Below the pieces are notes generated by a model that saw only the letters and a program-made list of their open reading frames with translations, was not told the origin of the DNA and did not search any database. Source: Desulfoluna spongiiphila (GTDB lineage: Bacteria > Desulfobacterota > Desulfobacteria > Desulfobacterales > Desulfolunaceae). From it: 64,000 bases of DNA. This document shows, one piece after another, positions 41,611-50,707 of the stretch; the first letter of the stretch is position 1, and the number at the start of each line of letters is the position of its first letter. The stretch spans positions 62,001 through 126,000 of the forward strand of contig NZ_FMUX01000011.1 of assembly GCF_900101345.1 (NCBI RefSeq), given 5' to 3'. Position numbers and translations under genes: made by a program.

Positions 41611-42648
41611 ATGAATTTCGACCACACCCGGGAAGAACGCGACCTGTTTCTCTCCCTTGAAACCATCCTCGGCACCAACCCCGATGAGCACCCGAAGCCC
41701 TTGATCACACTGCTGTCGGACACCGGCTACACGACCCTGGACGCCCCCGGCCTCTCAAACGCCCTGCCCGGCGCCCAGGAGCGCCTGGCCCAATGGAAGC
41801 CCGCAGCCTACCGCACCATTGAATACGGCCTGCGCATTGCAGCCCCCCTCATGGAACGGTTCGGACCGGACTCCTGGCAGGCTGCCTGGGTGGAGCCCGT
41901 CCAAAAAGGAGAAACCCTTGCCACCGCAGCCTTTGAGACGGTCCAGGGCGACCCGGGGCTCACCGGAAAAGCCCACGGCACCGAAACCCTCATCTCCGGC
42001 ACCTTAACGGGAATCCCCGGCGCCGACTCAGCCGATCTCATCCTCGCCGCCGGGACCGTGGACAAAGCCCCTGCCCTTTTTATCATCGAGCAAGGGACCC
42101 CGGATATCACCCTCACCCAGGGGGCCACCGGCCTGTTTACCTTAACGGCCTACGGCGCAAGCCTTGCCCACACCCACGTGGCCGTACCCGATCCAAGCGC
42201 CCCCATCCCCACCCTGCTCACCCTCCTGAAAACCCAGCTCCAGGCCTCCGAAGCCACCGGCCACGCGGCCGCCCTCTTCGAGCAGGCCAAAAAAGCGGCC
42301 AAAACCAAACCCGACGGCGGCAAGCCCCTCATCGCACGCCAGGAGGTGGGCTTCACCCTGGCCACCATGTACACCCTGCTCCAGACCAGTCGCCTCATGA
42401 ACGCCAACGCCTCAGCCCTCATCAACACCGAGGAGAGCGACGCCGCCATGGCCGCACACTGCGCCCGGGTCTTCTGCAGCGACGCCGCCGAAGAGATCGT
42501 CTCCTCCGCCCTCTCCGTCATGGGCGAACAAGGCTTTGAAAAAGGAGGCCCCGCCGACCGACTGGCGACCATCCAGGCCCTGCGCGTGGAAGGCGCCTCC
42601 GTAGGCCAGGCCAAAGAGGCCATCGGCAATATGCTGCTGAAATATTGA
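41611..42648 (+). CDS. Degenerate acyl-CoA dehydrogenase-like protein
   Basis: A 345-residue protein starting 13 bases after the dehydrogenase. The N-terminal half keeps only a faint outline (TREERDLFLSLETIL, a middle beta region). The C-terminal half looks like the helical bundle of the family (ARQEVGFTLATMYTLLQTSRL; HCARVFCSDAAEEIVSSALSVMGEQGFEKGG). The FAD and CoA motifs of the active neighbour are absent, and the sequence is rich in Ala, Thr and Leu. It is most likely a non-catalytic partner of the upstream enzyme, perhaps forming hetero-oligomers. The frame is intact, so it is not an ordinary pseudogene. Confidence 0.65.
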   Translation: MNFDHTREERDLFLSLETILGTNPDEHPKPLITLLSDTGYTTLDAPGLSNALPGAQERLAQWKPAAYRTIEYGLRIAAPLMERFGPDSWQAAWVEPVQKGETLATAAFETVQGDPGLTGKAHGTETLISGTLTGIPGADSADLILAAGTVDKAPALFIIEQGTPDITLTQGATGLFTLTAYGASLAHTHVAVPDPSAPIPTLLTLLKTQLQASEATGHAAALFEQAKKAAKTKPDGGKPLIARQEVGFTLATMYTLLQTSRLMNANASALINTEESDAAMAAHCARVFCSDAAEEIVSSALSVMGEQGFEKGGPADRLATIQALRVEGASVGQAKEAIGNMLLKY

Positions 42649-42661
42649 CGGTATAAAAACA

Positions 42662-43121
42662 GCCTCCGGCGGCAAGGTGTGCCACCTTGAAAGCCGATTG
42701 TCATTTCGGCCTTGATCATCGTTTGGGCCGCGACCTGCAAAGAACCGATTCGTAGGGTGCACTCCGTGCACCAAAATCAAAACCCGCCATGCCCCGAACG
42801 TATCGGTAAAATGGAGGCCTTTGGTGACCCGGACACGGTGCACAGAGTGCACCCTACGGGCTGTCGACCTTTTGGGGCGGTGTCATCAATAACATCCTGG
42901 TGGCCCAAACGATGACCAAGCCCCACATTTCAAATGCTGCCACAAACGTCGACTATTCGTTGGATACGATTTTACGACGGTCATCATGACACCATTTTAA
43001 ACCACGGGCGCAGCCCATCGGCGAATGTGAGCGACCTGAGGAACGAAGGTCGGGAGCATTTGCAACCCGCTTCCGAGGTGTTTTTCGCTATAGAGGCTTC
43101 GCCACCCTCGCCGCCGGAGGC
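42662..43121. repeat. Two-ended composite intergenic element (B ends) with inner inverted repeat
   Basis: It begins GCCTCCGGCGGCAAGGTG 14 bases after the stop and ends CCCTCGCCGCCGGAGGC at 43121, 68 bases before the next start. At 460 bases it is the longest copy and encloses a separate inverted repeat at 42751-42858. Confidence 0.75.
42751..42858. repeat. Inverted repeat with CGTAGGGTGCAC arms
   Basis: The left arm CGTAGGGTGCACTCCGTGCA then CC (42751-42772) and right arm (42837-42858) are inverted copies with minor mismatches, separated by 64 bases. Short dispersed elements with this GGGTGCAC motif are known from many bacterial genomes. Confidence 0.7.
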
Positions 43122-43188
43122 ACGCTTTTATTTTTTCTCTGTGCTCTATGGTTCCCATAGAAAGCATGATTCTAAATACGGAGGATTT

Positions 43189-44805
43189 ATGGCTGTTATC
43201 AGATCTGCGGTGGATACAAAGTCTGACACCTACCGGAAGAATTTTGAGGCGATGGCTGAGCGGGTGGGGGTACTCAAACAGCGGCTCGGTGAGGCGCGGG
43301 AAGCGCGCTCGGAAAAGGCGAGGTCCCGTCTGGCCCAGCAAGGCAAACTTTCGGTGCGGGAGCGGCTGGACCTTCTCCTGGATCGCAACACGCCCTTTCT
43401 GGAGCTGGGGGCCCTGGCCGCCTACGGGCAGTACGACGGAAAAGTCCACGGAGCGGGCAGCGTCATGGGCATCGGGGTGATTCACGGCCGGGAGGTGATG
43501 GTCCACGCCAACGACCCCACCATCAAGGGGGGCACGGTCTACCCCATGGGGGTGAAAAAGACCCTCCGGTGTCAGGCCGTGGCCATGGAGAATCGCCTGC
43601 CCACGGTCTACCTCATCGACTCGGGCGGAGCCTTTCTGCCGTTGCAGTCCGAGGTGTTTCCCGATATCGACGACGGGGGCCGGGTCTTCTACAACCAGGC
43701 CATGATGTCCAAGATGGGCATCCCCCAAGTCACCTCGGTCATGGGCCTCTGCACGGCCGGGGCTGCCTACATCCCGGCCATGAGCGACGAGGTGGTCCAT
43801 GTGAAGGGCACCGGGGCCATCTTCCTGGGTGGCCCCCCTCTGGTCAAGGCCGCCACAGGGGAGGAGGTCACCGCCGAAGAACTTGGCGGGGCCGACCTCC
43901 ACTGCCGGGAGTCCGGGGTCTCCGATTACCAGGCGGAAAACGACGCCCAGGCACTGTCCATGGTGCGCGAATCCATCCGGCAGCTCCCCAGAACCGAAAA
44001 ATGCCCCCTCCCCATGGAGGCCCCCAAAGAGCCCCTCTACGACCCCGAAGAGATCTACGGCATCGCCAGCCAGGAGCTCAAAACCCCCTACGAGGTCCGG
44101 GAGATCATCGCCCGCCTCGTGGACGGCAGTGACTTCCATGAGTTCAAGCCCCTCTACGGCCCCACCCTGGTGTGCGGCTTCGCCCGCATCCACGGCTACC
44201 CCGTGGGCATCCTGGGCAACAACGGCATCCTCTTCTCCGAGAGCGCCCTCAAAGCCACCCAGTTCATCCAGCTCTGCGACCGGCGGGGCATCCCCCTGGT
44301 CTTCCTCCAGAACATCAACGGCTACATCATCGGCAAAGCCTACGAAGCCCAGGGCATCACCAAAGACGGCCACAAGATGGTCAACGCCGTGGCCACCGCC
44401 TCGGTCCCCAAGTTCACCGTCATGGTGGGCGCCTCCTTCGGCGCCGGCAACTACGGCATGTGCGGCAGGGCATACAGCCCCCGCCTCCTCTGGACCTGGC
44501 CCAGCCACGAAATCGGCGTCATGGGCGGAGAGCAGGCCTCTGACGTCCTTGTCACCGTTAAGAATGAGCAACTCGCACGGGAAGGTCAGCCCCCCCTCAC
44601 CGACGAGATGGTCGATCAGATCAGGGTCCCGGTCATGGACGCCGCCCGAAAGGAAGGAGACGCCTACTACAGCACCTCCCACCTCTGGGATGACGGCATC
44701 ATCGACCCCAAAGACACCCGCACCGTCCTGGCCCTCTCCATCTCCGCAGCCCTCAACGCCCCATTGCGCGATGACAAGGAAGGGTTTGGGGTATTTCGTA
44801 TGTAA
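43189..44805 (+). CDS. Methylcrotonyl/geranyl-CoA-type carboxylase, carboxyltransferase subunit
   Basis: A 538-residue acyl-CoA carboxylase beta subunit of the MccB/LiuB/AtuC group. It has GKLSVRERLDLLLD, YPMGVKKTLR, the oxyanion-type LIDSGGAFLPLQSEVFPD (the LPLQ insertion marks methylcrotonyl- and geranyl-CoA enzymes), GLCTAGAAYIPAMSDE, IFLGGPPLVKAATGEEV and GASFGAGNYGMCGRAYSPR. The frame is open from 42934, but the ATG at 43189 behind CGGAGG is the start. The biotin carboxylase and carrier subunits follow as separate genes. Confidence 0.93.
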   Translation: MAVIRSAVDTKSDTYRKNFEAMAERVGVLKQRLGEAREARSEKARSRLAQQGKLSVRERLDLLLDRNTPFLELGALAAYGQYDGKVHGAGSVMGIGVIHGREVMVHANDPTIKGGTVYPMGVKKTLRCQAVAMENRLPTVYLIDSGGAFLPLQSEVFPDIDDGGRVFYNQAMMSKMGIPQVTSVMGLCTAGAAYIPAMSDEVVHVKGTGAIFLGGPPLVKAATGEEVTAEELGGADLHCRESGVSDYQAENDAQALSMVRESIRQLPRTEKCPLPMEAPKEPLYDPEEIYGIASQELKTPYEVREIIARLVDGSDFHEFKPLYGPTLVCGFARIHGYPVGILGNNGILFSESALKATQFIQLCDRRGIPLVFLQNINGYIIGKAYEAQGITKDGHKMVNAVATASVPKFTVMVGASFGAGNYGMCGRAYSPRLLWTWPSHEIGVMGGEQASDVLVTVKNEQLAREGQPPLTDEMVDQIRVPVMDAARKEGDAYYSTSHLWDDGIIDPKDTRTVLALSISAALNAPLRDDKEGFGVFRM

Positions 44806-44813
44806 GGGGAAAA

Positions 44814-45173
44814 GCCTCCGGCGGCGAGGTGTGCCACCTCGAAAGCGGGTGGCGAATGCTCCCGCCCCTCGTTCCTCGGGTCGATCACATTCGCTGACGG
44901 GTTTCGCCCGTGGGTAAAGGAAACGAGGATCAAAATGTTAGAAACGACCCTAAAAAATAAAATGGCTGAAGGCACACAGATCAAATCTGATTTACGGCAA
45001 GGTGACGACACCGTATCCGCACCTTCACGGAACTTGTGAAAAGACCCACATAGGCCTCAGCTTTGGAGGCGGGCGCAGCCCGCGGCGAACGCCATTGCGA
45101 TTTGCCCTGAGGAACGAAGGGCGAAGCGCAATGGCAATATGCTTTCGAGGTGGCTCACCTCGCCGCCGGAGGC
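44814..45173. repeat. Two-ended intergenic element (B/B) between carboxylase genes
   Basis: The left end GCCTCCGGCGGCGAGGTG starts 9 bases after the stop. The right end, GGCTCACCTCGCCGCCGG then AGGC, finishes 35 bases before the biotin carboxylase start. Each end holds a full B module, including CCTCGTTCCTCGGG or CCTGAGGAACGAAGG loops and the GACGGGTTTCGCCCGTG hairpin. Confidence 0.82.
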
Positions 45174-45208
45174 ACGCTTTTTAACCCGATGTTAACCACG
45201 AGGCAAAA

Positions 45209-46699
45209 ATGACTCAGACCATTGATAAGATGTTGATCGCCAATCGAGGGGAGATTGCGGTTCGGATTATGCGCACCTGCCGTGAGATGGGAATCGGGAC
45301 GGTGGCGGTGTATTCGGAGGTGGATCGCAGGGCGGCCCATGTGCTCATGGCAGATGAGGCGGTGTGTATCGGGCCTGCCGAGGCAACGCAGAGCTATCTC
45401 AACATGGACGCCATTGTTGGGGCGACCCGGGCAACGGGAGCCGGAGCTGTTCACCCGGGGTACGGGTTCCTGGCTGAGAACGCGGAGTTTGCCGAGAGGT
45501 GCAGGGCCGAAGGGTTTCTCTTTATTGGGCCGGAGCCTGGGGTGATCCGCCTGCTGGGGGACAAGACGGCTGCAAGAAAGAGGCTGTCTGCCGAGGGGCT
45601 TCCCATCATCCCGGGGACTTTAGGGGGAGGGGCCTCCCTGGAAGAGCAGGAGAAGGCGACCCTTGCCATGGGATATCCCGTGGTGGTGAAGGCGGCTGCC
45701 GGAGGTGGGGGCAAGGGGATGCGCACGGTGGCTCGGCCTTCGGAGCTTGAGGCGGCCCTGACCTCGGCATCGGGAGAAGCCCTGGCAGCCTTTGGAAGCG
45801 GTGAGGTCTACATCGAAAAATACCTGGAAGGGCCCCGCCACATCGAGGTGCAGGTCCTGGCCGATACCCATGGCAACGCCATTCACCTCATCGAGCGGGA
45901 GTGTTCGGCCCAGCGCCGCCACCAGAAAATCGTGGAAGAGTGCCCCTCCCCGGTGGTGGATGACACGCTCAGGCACACCATGGGCATGGCGGCGGTCAAC
46001 GCGGCCAAAGCCGTGGGGTACACCAACGCAGGTACCTTTGAATTCCTGGTCGACAAGGAGATGAACTTTTACTTTTTGGAGGTCAACACCCGCCTCCAGG
46101 TGGAGCATCCCGTCACCGAAATGGTCACCGGCGTGGACCTGGTGAGAGAACAGATCCGCATCGCAGCGGGCGAGCCCTTGGCCTTGTCCCAGAAGGACAT
46201 CATTCCACGGGGCCACGCCGTGGAGTGCCGCATCTACGCAGAAGACCCGGCAAACGGCTTCATGCCCTCCCCCGGCACCATCCAGACCCTGGTGGAGCCC
46301 TCAGGGCCCGGCGTCCGTGTGGACAGCGGGGTTTACCAGGGGTGGACCGTGCCCATGGAGTACGACCCCATCCTGTCCAAACTCATCACCTTCGGCCAGG
46401 ACCGGCAGGCCGCCACCCAACGCATGGTCCGGGCCCTCAAGCAAACCGTCATCACCGGCATCACAAGCCCCGTGCCCTTTCTCATCGACCTCCTGGAGTC
46501 CGAAGCCTTCCGGGACGGTCAAGTCAAAACCGACACAATCGACACCACCCTCTCGGACTGGTCCCCGACCCGCCCGGAGGTGGAAGCCCTGCTCGCCTAC
46601 GTGGCCCACGACCTCTTCGGCCAGGCAAAGGCAACATCGCCCGAAGGCCCCTCCGCCCAACCGTCTCCCTGGACCCAACTCGGAGCCTTTCGCATATAA
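45209..46699 (+). CDS. Acyl-CoA carboxylase biotin carboxylase subunit
   Basis: A 496-residue ATP-grasp enzyme that carboxylates biotin using bicarbonate. It has MLIANRGEIAVRIMRTCREM, VHPGYGFLAENAEFA, the ATP loop KAAAGGGGKGMR, RDCS-like IERECSAQRRHQKIVEE and the catalytic FLEVNTRLQVEHPVTE. It stops soon after the core (about 450 residues plus a short tail), so the carrier domain is encoded separately by the next gene. Codon use shifts within the gene: G/T-ending codons early, C-ending later. Confidence 0.95.
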   Translation: MTQTIDKMLIANRGEIAVRIMRTCREMGIGTVAVYSEVDRRAAHVLMADEAVCIGPAEATQSYLNMDAIVGATRATGAGAVHPGYGFLAENAEFAERCRAEGFLFIGPEPGVIRLLGDKTAARKRLSAEGLPIIPGTLGGGASLEEQEKATLAMGYPVVVKAAAGGGGKGMRTVARPSELEAALTSASGEALAAFGSGEVYIEKYLEGPRHIEVQVLADTHGNAIHLIERECSAQRRHQKIVEECPSPVVDDTLRHTMGMAAVNAAKAVGYTNAGTFEFLVDKEMNFYFLEVNTRLQVEHPVTEMVTGVDLVREQIRIAAGEPLALSQKDIIPRGHAVECRIYAEDPANGFMPSPGTIQTLVEPSGPGVRVDSGVYQGWTVPMEYDPILSKLITFGQDRQAATQRMVRALKQTVITGITSPVPFLIDLLESEAFRDGQVKTDTIDTTLSDWSPTRPEVEALLAYVAHDLFGQAKATSPEGPSAQPSPWTQLGAFRI

Positions 46700-46701
46700 G
46701 C

Positions 46702-46793
46702 AGGGGATAAATCCCCTGCACCCCAGGGGCGCGAATGCTCCCGGCCTTCGTTCCTCAGGCCGATCACATTCGCTGACGGGCTTCGCCCGTAAC
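46702..46793 (+). repeat. One-ended B-type repeat without GCC core
   Basis: Two small hairpins are visible (GGGGATAAATCCCC and GACGGGCTTCGCCCGT) around the CCTTCGTTCCTCAGG loop shared by B modules. The terminal GCCTCCGGCGG core is missing. It lies between the biotin carboxylase and the carrier gene. Confidence 0.7.
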
Positions 46794-46860
46794 CGCAAAC
46801 AAAGTCATCGCATATCACTGACGGTCACCAAACCGCCTTTCATCCGACATGGAGAAGACC

Positions 46861-47385
46861 ATGGACTACCGATGCAAAACAGGAGACACCGAAACCACCC
46901 TCACCTGCACCACCCACAAGGACGGATTCTCCACCGAAATGGACGGAACCCCGTACAGCGTCTCGGCCGTGCCCGTGGATGAGACAAAACTCCACCTGTG
47001 TATCAACGGCCGGGGCCTCCTCGCCCATGTGGAGGCCATCGAAGGTGGAAAGCGAGTCACCATAGGCGGCATCTCCATGGATGTCCTCGACGCGGACCGG
47101 CTTGCCCACACACCAAGCGCCCCCGACGAGCTGCCCGGAGACGTCACCCCCCCCATGCCCTCGGTGGTGGTGGCCGTCCTCGTGGCCCCAGGCGACCATG
47201 TGGACAAAGGCACCCCCCTTGTCACCCTCTCCGCCATGAAGATGGAGACCACCCTGGCAGCCCCCTTTGACGCCATGGTTTCGGCCATCAACACCAACCC
47301 GGGCGATCAGGTGATGCCGGGCGAGATCCTTGTGAGCATTGAACCCAAAGGGCAGGAGGAAGAAAAAACAGGAACCGGCGGTTAA
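46861..47385 (+). CDS. Biotin carboxyl carrier protein of the acyl-CoA carboxylase
   Basis: A 174-residue protein whose C-terminal domain (about 95-165) is a biotinyl fold with the target lysine at 127 in LSAMKMETTL. The hairpin partner segment is PGDQVMPGEILVSI. The N-terminal part, with beta-rich DGTPYSVSAVPVDETKLHL and GRGLLAHVEAIEGGKRVTI, resembles the BT linker domain that joins the carrier to the holoenzyme in PCC/MCC-type carboxylases. An ATG at 46849 is also in frame, but GGAGAAG sits just before the ATG at 46861. Confidence 0.88.
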   Translation: MDYRCKTGDTETTLTCTTHKDGFSTEMDGTPYSVSAVPVDETKLHLCINGRGLLAHVEAIEGGKRVTIGGISMDVLDADRLAHTPSAPDELPGDVTPPMPSVVVAVLVAPGDHVDKGTPLVTLSAMKMETTLAAPFDAMVSAINTNPGDQVMPGEILVSIEPKGQEEEKTGTGG

Positions 47386-47469
47386 CCCAGACAATCAACA
47401 TCTTAAGATCACGGTTCCTGCGACTTCGAAGCTTGCGACTCTGTCCGAATAAATCGTTAACCTTTATGT

Positions 47470-47566
47470 TGGGCAAAGCCCGAGCCCTTGCACTTTTTCC
47501 TGAGGAACGAAGGAAAAAGTGCAAAGGCAATCAGCTTTCGAGGTGGCTCACCTCGCCGCCGGAGGC
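47470..47566 (-). repeat. One-ended B-type repeat before enoyl-CoA hydratase
   Basis: A GGGCAAAGCCC hairpin is followed by the perfect inverted repeat TGCACTTTTTCC / GGAAAAAGTGCA around a 9-11 base loop, then GAGGTGGCTCACCTCGCCGC and the terminal core CGGAGGC, 62 bases before the hydratase start. Confidence 0.75.
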
Positions 47567-47627
47567 TTGCGTTTTGAATTGACGTTCACCATAGAAGGCG
47601 TTTTTTTCCACAACAAAGGAGATTGCC

Positions 47628-48407
47628 ATGACGGACGCACCCCACCTGCTTTACATGGTCACGGATGCCGCGGCCTGCATCACCATCAACCGCGAGGCCC
47701 GGAAAAATGCCTTGAGCCCGGAGGCCATTGCTCTCTTCCACGATCATCTGGACGCCGCTGAGGCGGACACCTCGGTACGGTGCGTTCTCATCCGTGGTGC
47801 CGGACCCCGGGCCTTCTGCACCGGGGCGGACCTGGGCTCGGCCATCAAGACCGACGGGGACTCCCTGCCCACGGCCCTGGCCTACGCCCGGCTTCTCCAC
47901 CGACTTTACAGCTTTCCAAAGCCCACGGTGGCCATGGTCCGAGGGTACTGCCTGGCCGGGGGCATGGGCCTGATGCTCGCCTGCGACATGGTCCTGGCCG
48001 ATGCCAAGAGCCGCTTCGGCACCCCGGAGGTCAACGTGGGGCTCTTTCCCATGATGATCGGGGCCCTCATCTTCCGAAACGTCCCCCGCAAAAAAGCCAT
48101 GGAGATGATCCTCACCGGCCGCATGATCGAAGCCGACGAAGCCCTGTCCATGGGCCTTGTCACAAGGCTCCACCCCGCAGAGGCCCTTGAGACCGAGACC
48201 CGTGATCTCCTCTCTATTCTGGCAGGCAAGAGCCCCATCGGCCTGCGCCTGGGTAAGGAAGCGTTCGCATCCGTGGAGACCCTGCCCTTTGACAAAGCAG
48301 TTGACAGTCTCGCCCAGGCCCTCACCCGCGTCATCGCCACACAAGACGCAGCCGAAGGCCTCAAGGCCTTTATGGAAAAAAGGGCTCCGGAGTTTACGGG
48401 AACATAA
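47628..48407 (+). CDS. Enoyl-CoA hydratase/isomerase family protein
   Basis: A 259-residue crotonase-fold protein. It has INREARKNALSPEAI, the oxyanion-hole segment GYCLAGGMGLMLACDM and GTPEVNVGLFPMMIGA. Of the two glutamates used by classical hydratases, the second (in TPEVNVG) is kept and the first is replaced in the GGMGL segment, so hydration may be impaired or the reaction different. In the Atu/Liu context it would follow the carboxylase as a glutaconyl-CoA-type hydratase. It starts behind AAAGGAG. Confidence 0.88.
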   Translation: MTDAPHLLYMVTDAAACITINREARKNALSPEAIALFHDHLDAAEADTSVRCVLIRGAGPRAFCTGADLGSAIKTDGDSLPTALAYARLLHRLYSFPKPTVAMVRGYCLAGGMGLMLACDMVLADAKSRFGTPEVNVGLFPMMIGALIFRNVPRKKAMEMILTGRMIEADEALSMGLVTRLHPAEALETETRDLLSILAGKSPIGLRLGKEAFASVETLPFDKAVDSLAQALTRVIATQDAAEGLKAFMEKRAPEFTGT

Positions 48408-48416
48408 TAAAAAAAA

Positions 48417-48777
48417 GCCTCCGGCGGCGAGGTGTGCCACCTCGAAAGCAGGTTACGAATGCTCCCCCCTCCCTCGCTCCTCGGGGTGATCACATTCGCT
48501 GACGGGCTGCGCCCGTGATCTTTGCTGTGGGGGTATTCATACACCCTTGTCCCCTGGAGCGCCGCACTCCTGTGCGGCACTGGTAACAACGGACAAAAAA
48601 AGCCGCACCGGAGTGCGGCGCTCCGTTTCTGTCGATCTTTCTCGGTTTTTTGAAGGTCGCAGCACAAACGATGACCAAGACCCAAACGTCATTCAAAACG
48701 AACCATAAAGACCTGTTTGTTAGACCGTCTTTATGAGATCAGGCAAAAGCTTGCCCCCCGGCAGGGCTACCGGAGGC
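48417..48777. repeat. Two-ended intergenic element (B left, A right) enclosing a D repeat
   Basis: The left end GCCTCCGGCGGCGAGGTG starts 10 bases after the hydratase stop. The right end is an altered A module (GGGCTACCGGAGGC at 48777) followed by the outer motif ATAAGCTGAACAG. The D-type inverted repeat lies between them. Confidence 0.78.
48556..48624. repeat. D-type repeat: 23-base inverted repeat
   Basis: Arms 48556-48578 (GGAGCGCCGCACTCCTGTGC then GGC) and 48602-48624 pair with a single mismatch around a 23-base loop, followed by TCTTTCTCGGTTTTTT. A second copy is at 50869-50936 and a half copy at 59334-59400. Confidence 0.82.
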
Positions 48778-48837
48778 ATAAGCTGAACAGATACGGGATT
48801 TGTACATTTGTTTTTTGCGTAATCCCTTACCATTCAC

Positions 48838-48890
48838 CACGGGCAAAGCCCGTAAGCAAATGTGCAGGGGCGAAGCCCCGAAGCATTTGC
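48838..48890. repeat. B-type fragment directly upstream of atuA-like gene
   Basis: CACGGGCAAAGCCCGT and GGGGCGAAGCCCC hairpins with the flanking GCAAATG / CATTTGC inverted pair. It ends about 8 bases before the AGGAGG ribosome site of the next gene. Confidence 0.65.
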
Positions 48891-48905
48891 AGAGCAGGAG
48901 GCCTC

Positions 48906-50696
48906 ATGCCACACGAACATGCCGGCGAAAAATTGATCATCGCCAACTGCAGCGGTTTTTACGGGGATCGGTTCTCAGCCATGAAGGAGATGGTGGAAGA
49001 CGGAGAGATCCATGTGCTCACCGGGGATTACCTGGCGGAGCTGACCATGGCCCTGCTCTTCAAGGCCCGGCGCAAGGATCCGTCCCTGGGGTATGCGGGG
49101 ACCTTTTTAAAACAGATGGAGCAGGTGATGGGCACCTGCCTGGAGCGCGGAATCCGCGTGGTGGCCAACGCAGGGGGGCTCAACCCGAAGGGACTTTGCG
49201 CTGCCCTTGAAAAGATGGCGGCTGCATTGGGGCTTTCACCGATCATTGCCTGCATCGAAGGGGACGACCTCATGCCCAACCTTGCAGGGCTCCAGAAAGG
49301 CGGGGAGGCGTTTTGCCACCTTGACCGGGACACGCCCCTGTCCGAGGGCGGGGTCTTTCCCATCACGGCCAACGCCTATTTGGGAGGTTGGGGGATTACC
49401 GAAGCCCTAAGCCAGGGGGCGGACATCGTCATCGGGGGACGCCTTGCCGACGCAGCCCTTGTGTCGGGCCCCAGCGCCTGGCATTTCGGCTGGAAGCGGG
49501 ACGACTGGGATGCCCTTGCAGGCGCGGTGGCGGCCGGCCACGTCATTGAATGCGGCACCCAGGCCACCGGGGGCAACTACTCCCATTTCGAAGAGGTCCC
49601 CTCCTGGACAAAGGTGGGTTTTCCCCTGGCCGTCATGGATCAAGACGGCTCTTCGGTCATCACCAAGCACGAGGGCACGGGGGGCCTTGTCTCCGTGGGG
49701 ACGGTCACGGCCCAGCTCCTCTATGAAATCGAGTCTCCGGCCTACCTGAACCCGGACGTCACGGCCCGGTTCGACACCCTGCACGTTGCCGAAGACGGAA
49801 AAAACCGGGTGCGGCTCTCGGGGTGCAAGGGCACGTCACCCCCTGCAACGGCAAAGGTGTGCATCAACACCATCGGAGGGTACCGGAACACGATCTCGGT
49901 TCTTCTCACGGGCCTTGACCCGGACGAAAAGGCTCGCATCGTGGAAGAGATGCTCTTTGACGGCCCCGACGGGCGGGACGGATTCGCTTCGGTGGAGACC
50001 CAGCTCTTAAGATGCGCCCACACGTGCCCCCGGTGCATGGAGGAGGCCATGAACCTTCTTCGCATCACCGTGCGGGACCCGGACGAAAAAAAAGTGGGTC
50101 GCGCCTTCACCGCCAAGGTGGTGGAACTCGCCCTCTCCTCCATCCCCGGGTTCAACCTCACGGCCCCTCCGGCACCGGCCGTCCCGGAGACCATCCACTG
50201 GCCCGCCCTCATCCACAAAGGCAACCTTTGCGAAGCCGTTCACATCAAAGGCACCACCTTCCTCGTGGATCCCGTGGAGGGAAGCGGCGCCGGTGCCCTG
50301 CCCCCGGATACGCCCGGGGACAAGACGCCAGCGGCAGGCGCCACCGTCACCCTGCCCATGGGGCACCTGTTCGCAACCCGCTCCGGGGACAAGGGGGGCA
50401 ACGCCAACCTGGGCGTCTGGGCCAAAACCCCGGAGGCCTTTCACTTCTTGCAGGAAGCCCTCACCCCGACACGCCTAAAGGAACTCCTGCCCGACCTGGC
50501 CCCCTTTGCCGTGGACCGCTGGTCCCTGCCCAACTTAAACGCCGTCAATTTTTATATCCGGGGCCTCCTGGGCGACGGCGTGGCCGCCTCCTCCCGCATC
50601 GATGCCCAGGCAAAAACCCTGGGAGAATACCTCCGGTGCCAGCCCATGGAGGTGCCGGCGGCGCTGGGAGAACAGTGTGTCAGCCACCCAAGATAA
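48906..50696 (+). CDS. AtuA-like (DUF1446) acyclic terpene utilisation family protein
   Basis: A 596-residue protein of the AtuA/DUF1446 family. The large N-terminal domain (about 1-450) has ANCSGFYGDRFSAMKE, GIRVVANAGGLNPKG, VFPITANAYLGGWGI, ADIVIGGRLADAAL and CGTQATGGNYSHF. A C-terminal AtuA-like ferredoxin-fold domain has LFATRSGDKGGNANLGVWAK and ends after NLNAVNFYIRGLLG. The family is required for citronellol/geraniol catabolism in Pseudomonas, but its reaction is unproven. The frame is open from 48717; the ATG at 48906 behind AGGAGG is the start. It follows carboxylase and hydratase genes, as in atu operons. Confidence 0.92.
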   Translation: MPHEHAGEKLIIANCSGFYGDRFSAMKEMVEDGEIHVLTGDYLAELTMALLFKARRKDPSLGYAGTFLKQMEQVMGTCLERGIRVVANAGGLNPKGLCAALEKMAAALGLSPIIACIEGDDLMPNLAGLQKGGEAFCHLDRDTPLSEGGVFPITANAYLGGWGITEALSQGADIVIGGRLADAALVSGPSAWHFGWKRDDWDALAGAVAAGHVIECGTQATGGNYSHFEEVPSWTKVGFPLAVMDQDGSSVITKHEGTGGLVSVGTVTAQLLYEIESPAYLNPDVTARFDTLHVAEDGKNRVRLSGCKGTSPPATAKVCINTIGGYRNTISVLLTGLDPDEKARIVEEMLFDGPDGRDGFASVETQLLRCAHTCPRCMEEAMNLLRITVRDPDEKKVGRAFTAKVVELALSSIPGFNLTAPPAPAVPETIHWPALIHKGNLCEAVHIKGTTFLVDPVEGSGAGALPPDTPGDKTPAAGATVTLPMGHLFATRSGDKGGNANLGVWAKTPEAFHFLQEALTPTRLKELLPDLAPFAVDRWSLPNLNAVNFYIRGLLGDGVAASSRIDAQAKTLGEYLRCQPMEVPAALGEQCVSHPR

Positions 50697-50707
50697 AAGA
50701 AAAAAAG

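Noticed and set aside
42662..43121. Small gene within the long intergenic element
   Set aside because: Open frames there are short, cross the repeat modules and have no ribosome site or conserved pattern.
42997..44682. A 561-residue minus-strand open frame opposite the carboxyltransferase beta gene
   Set aside because: Antisense shadow: composition and lack of motifs match other shadows, and the plus strand encodes an unambiguous protein.
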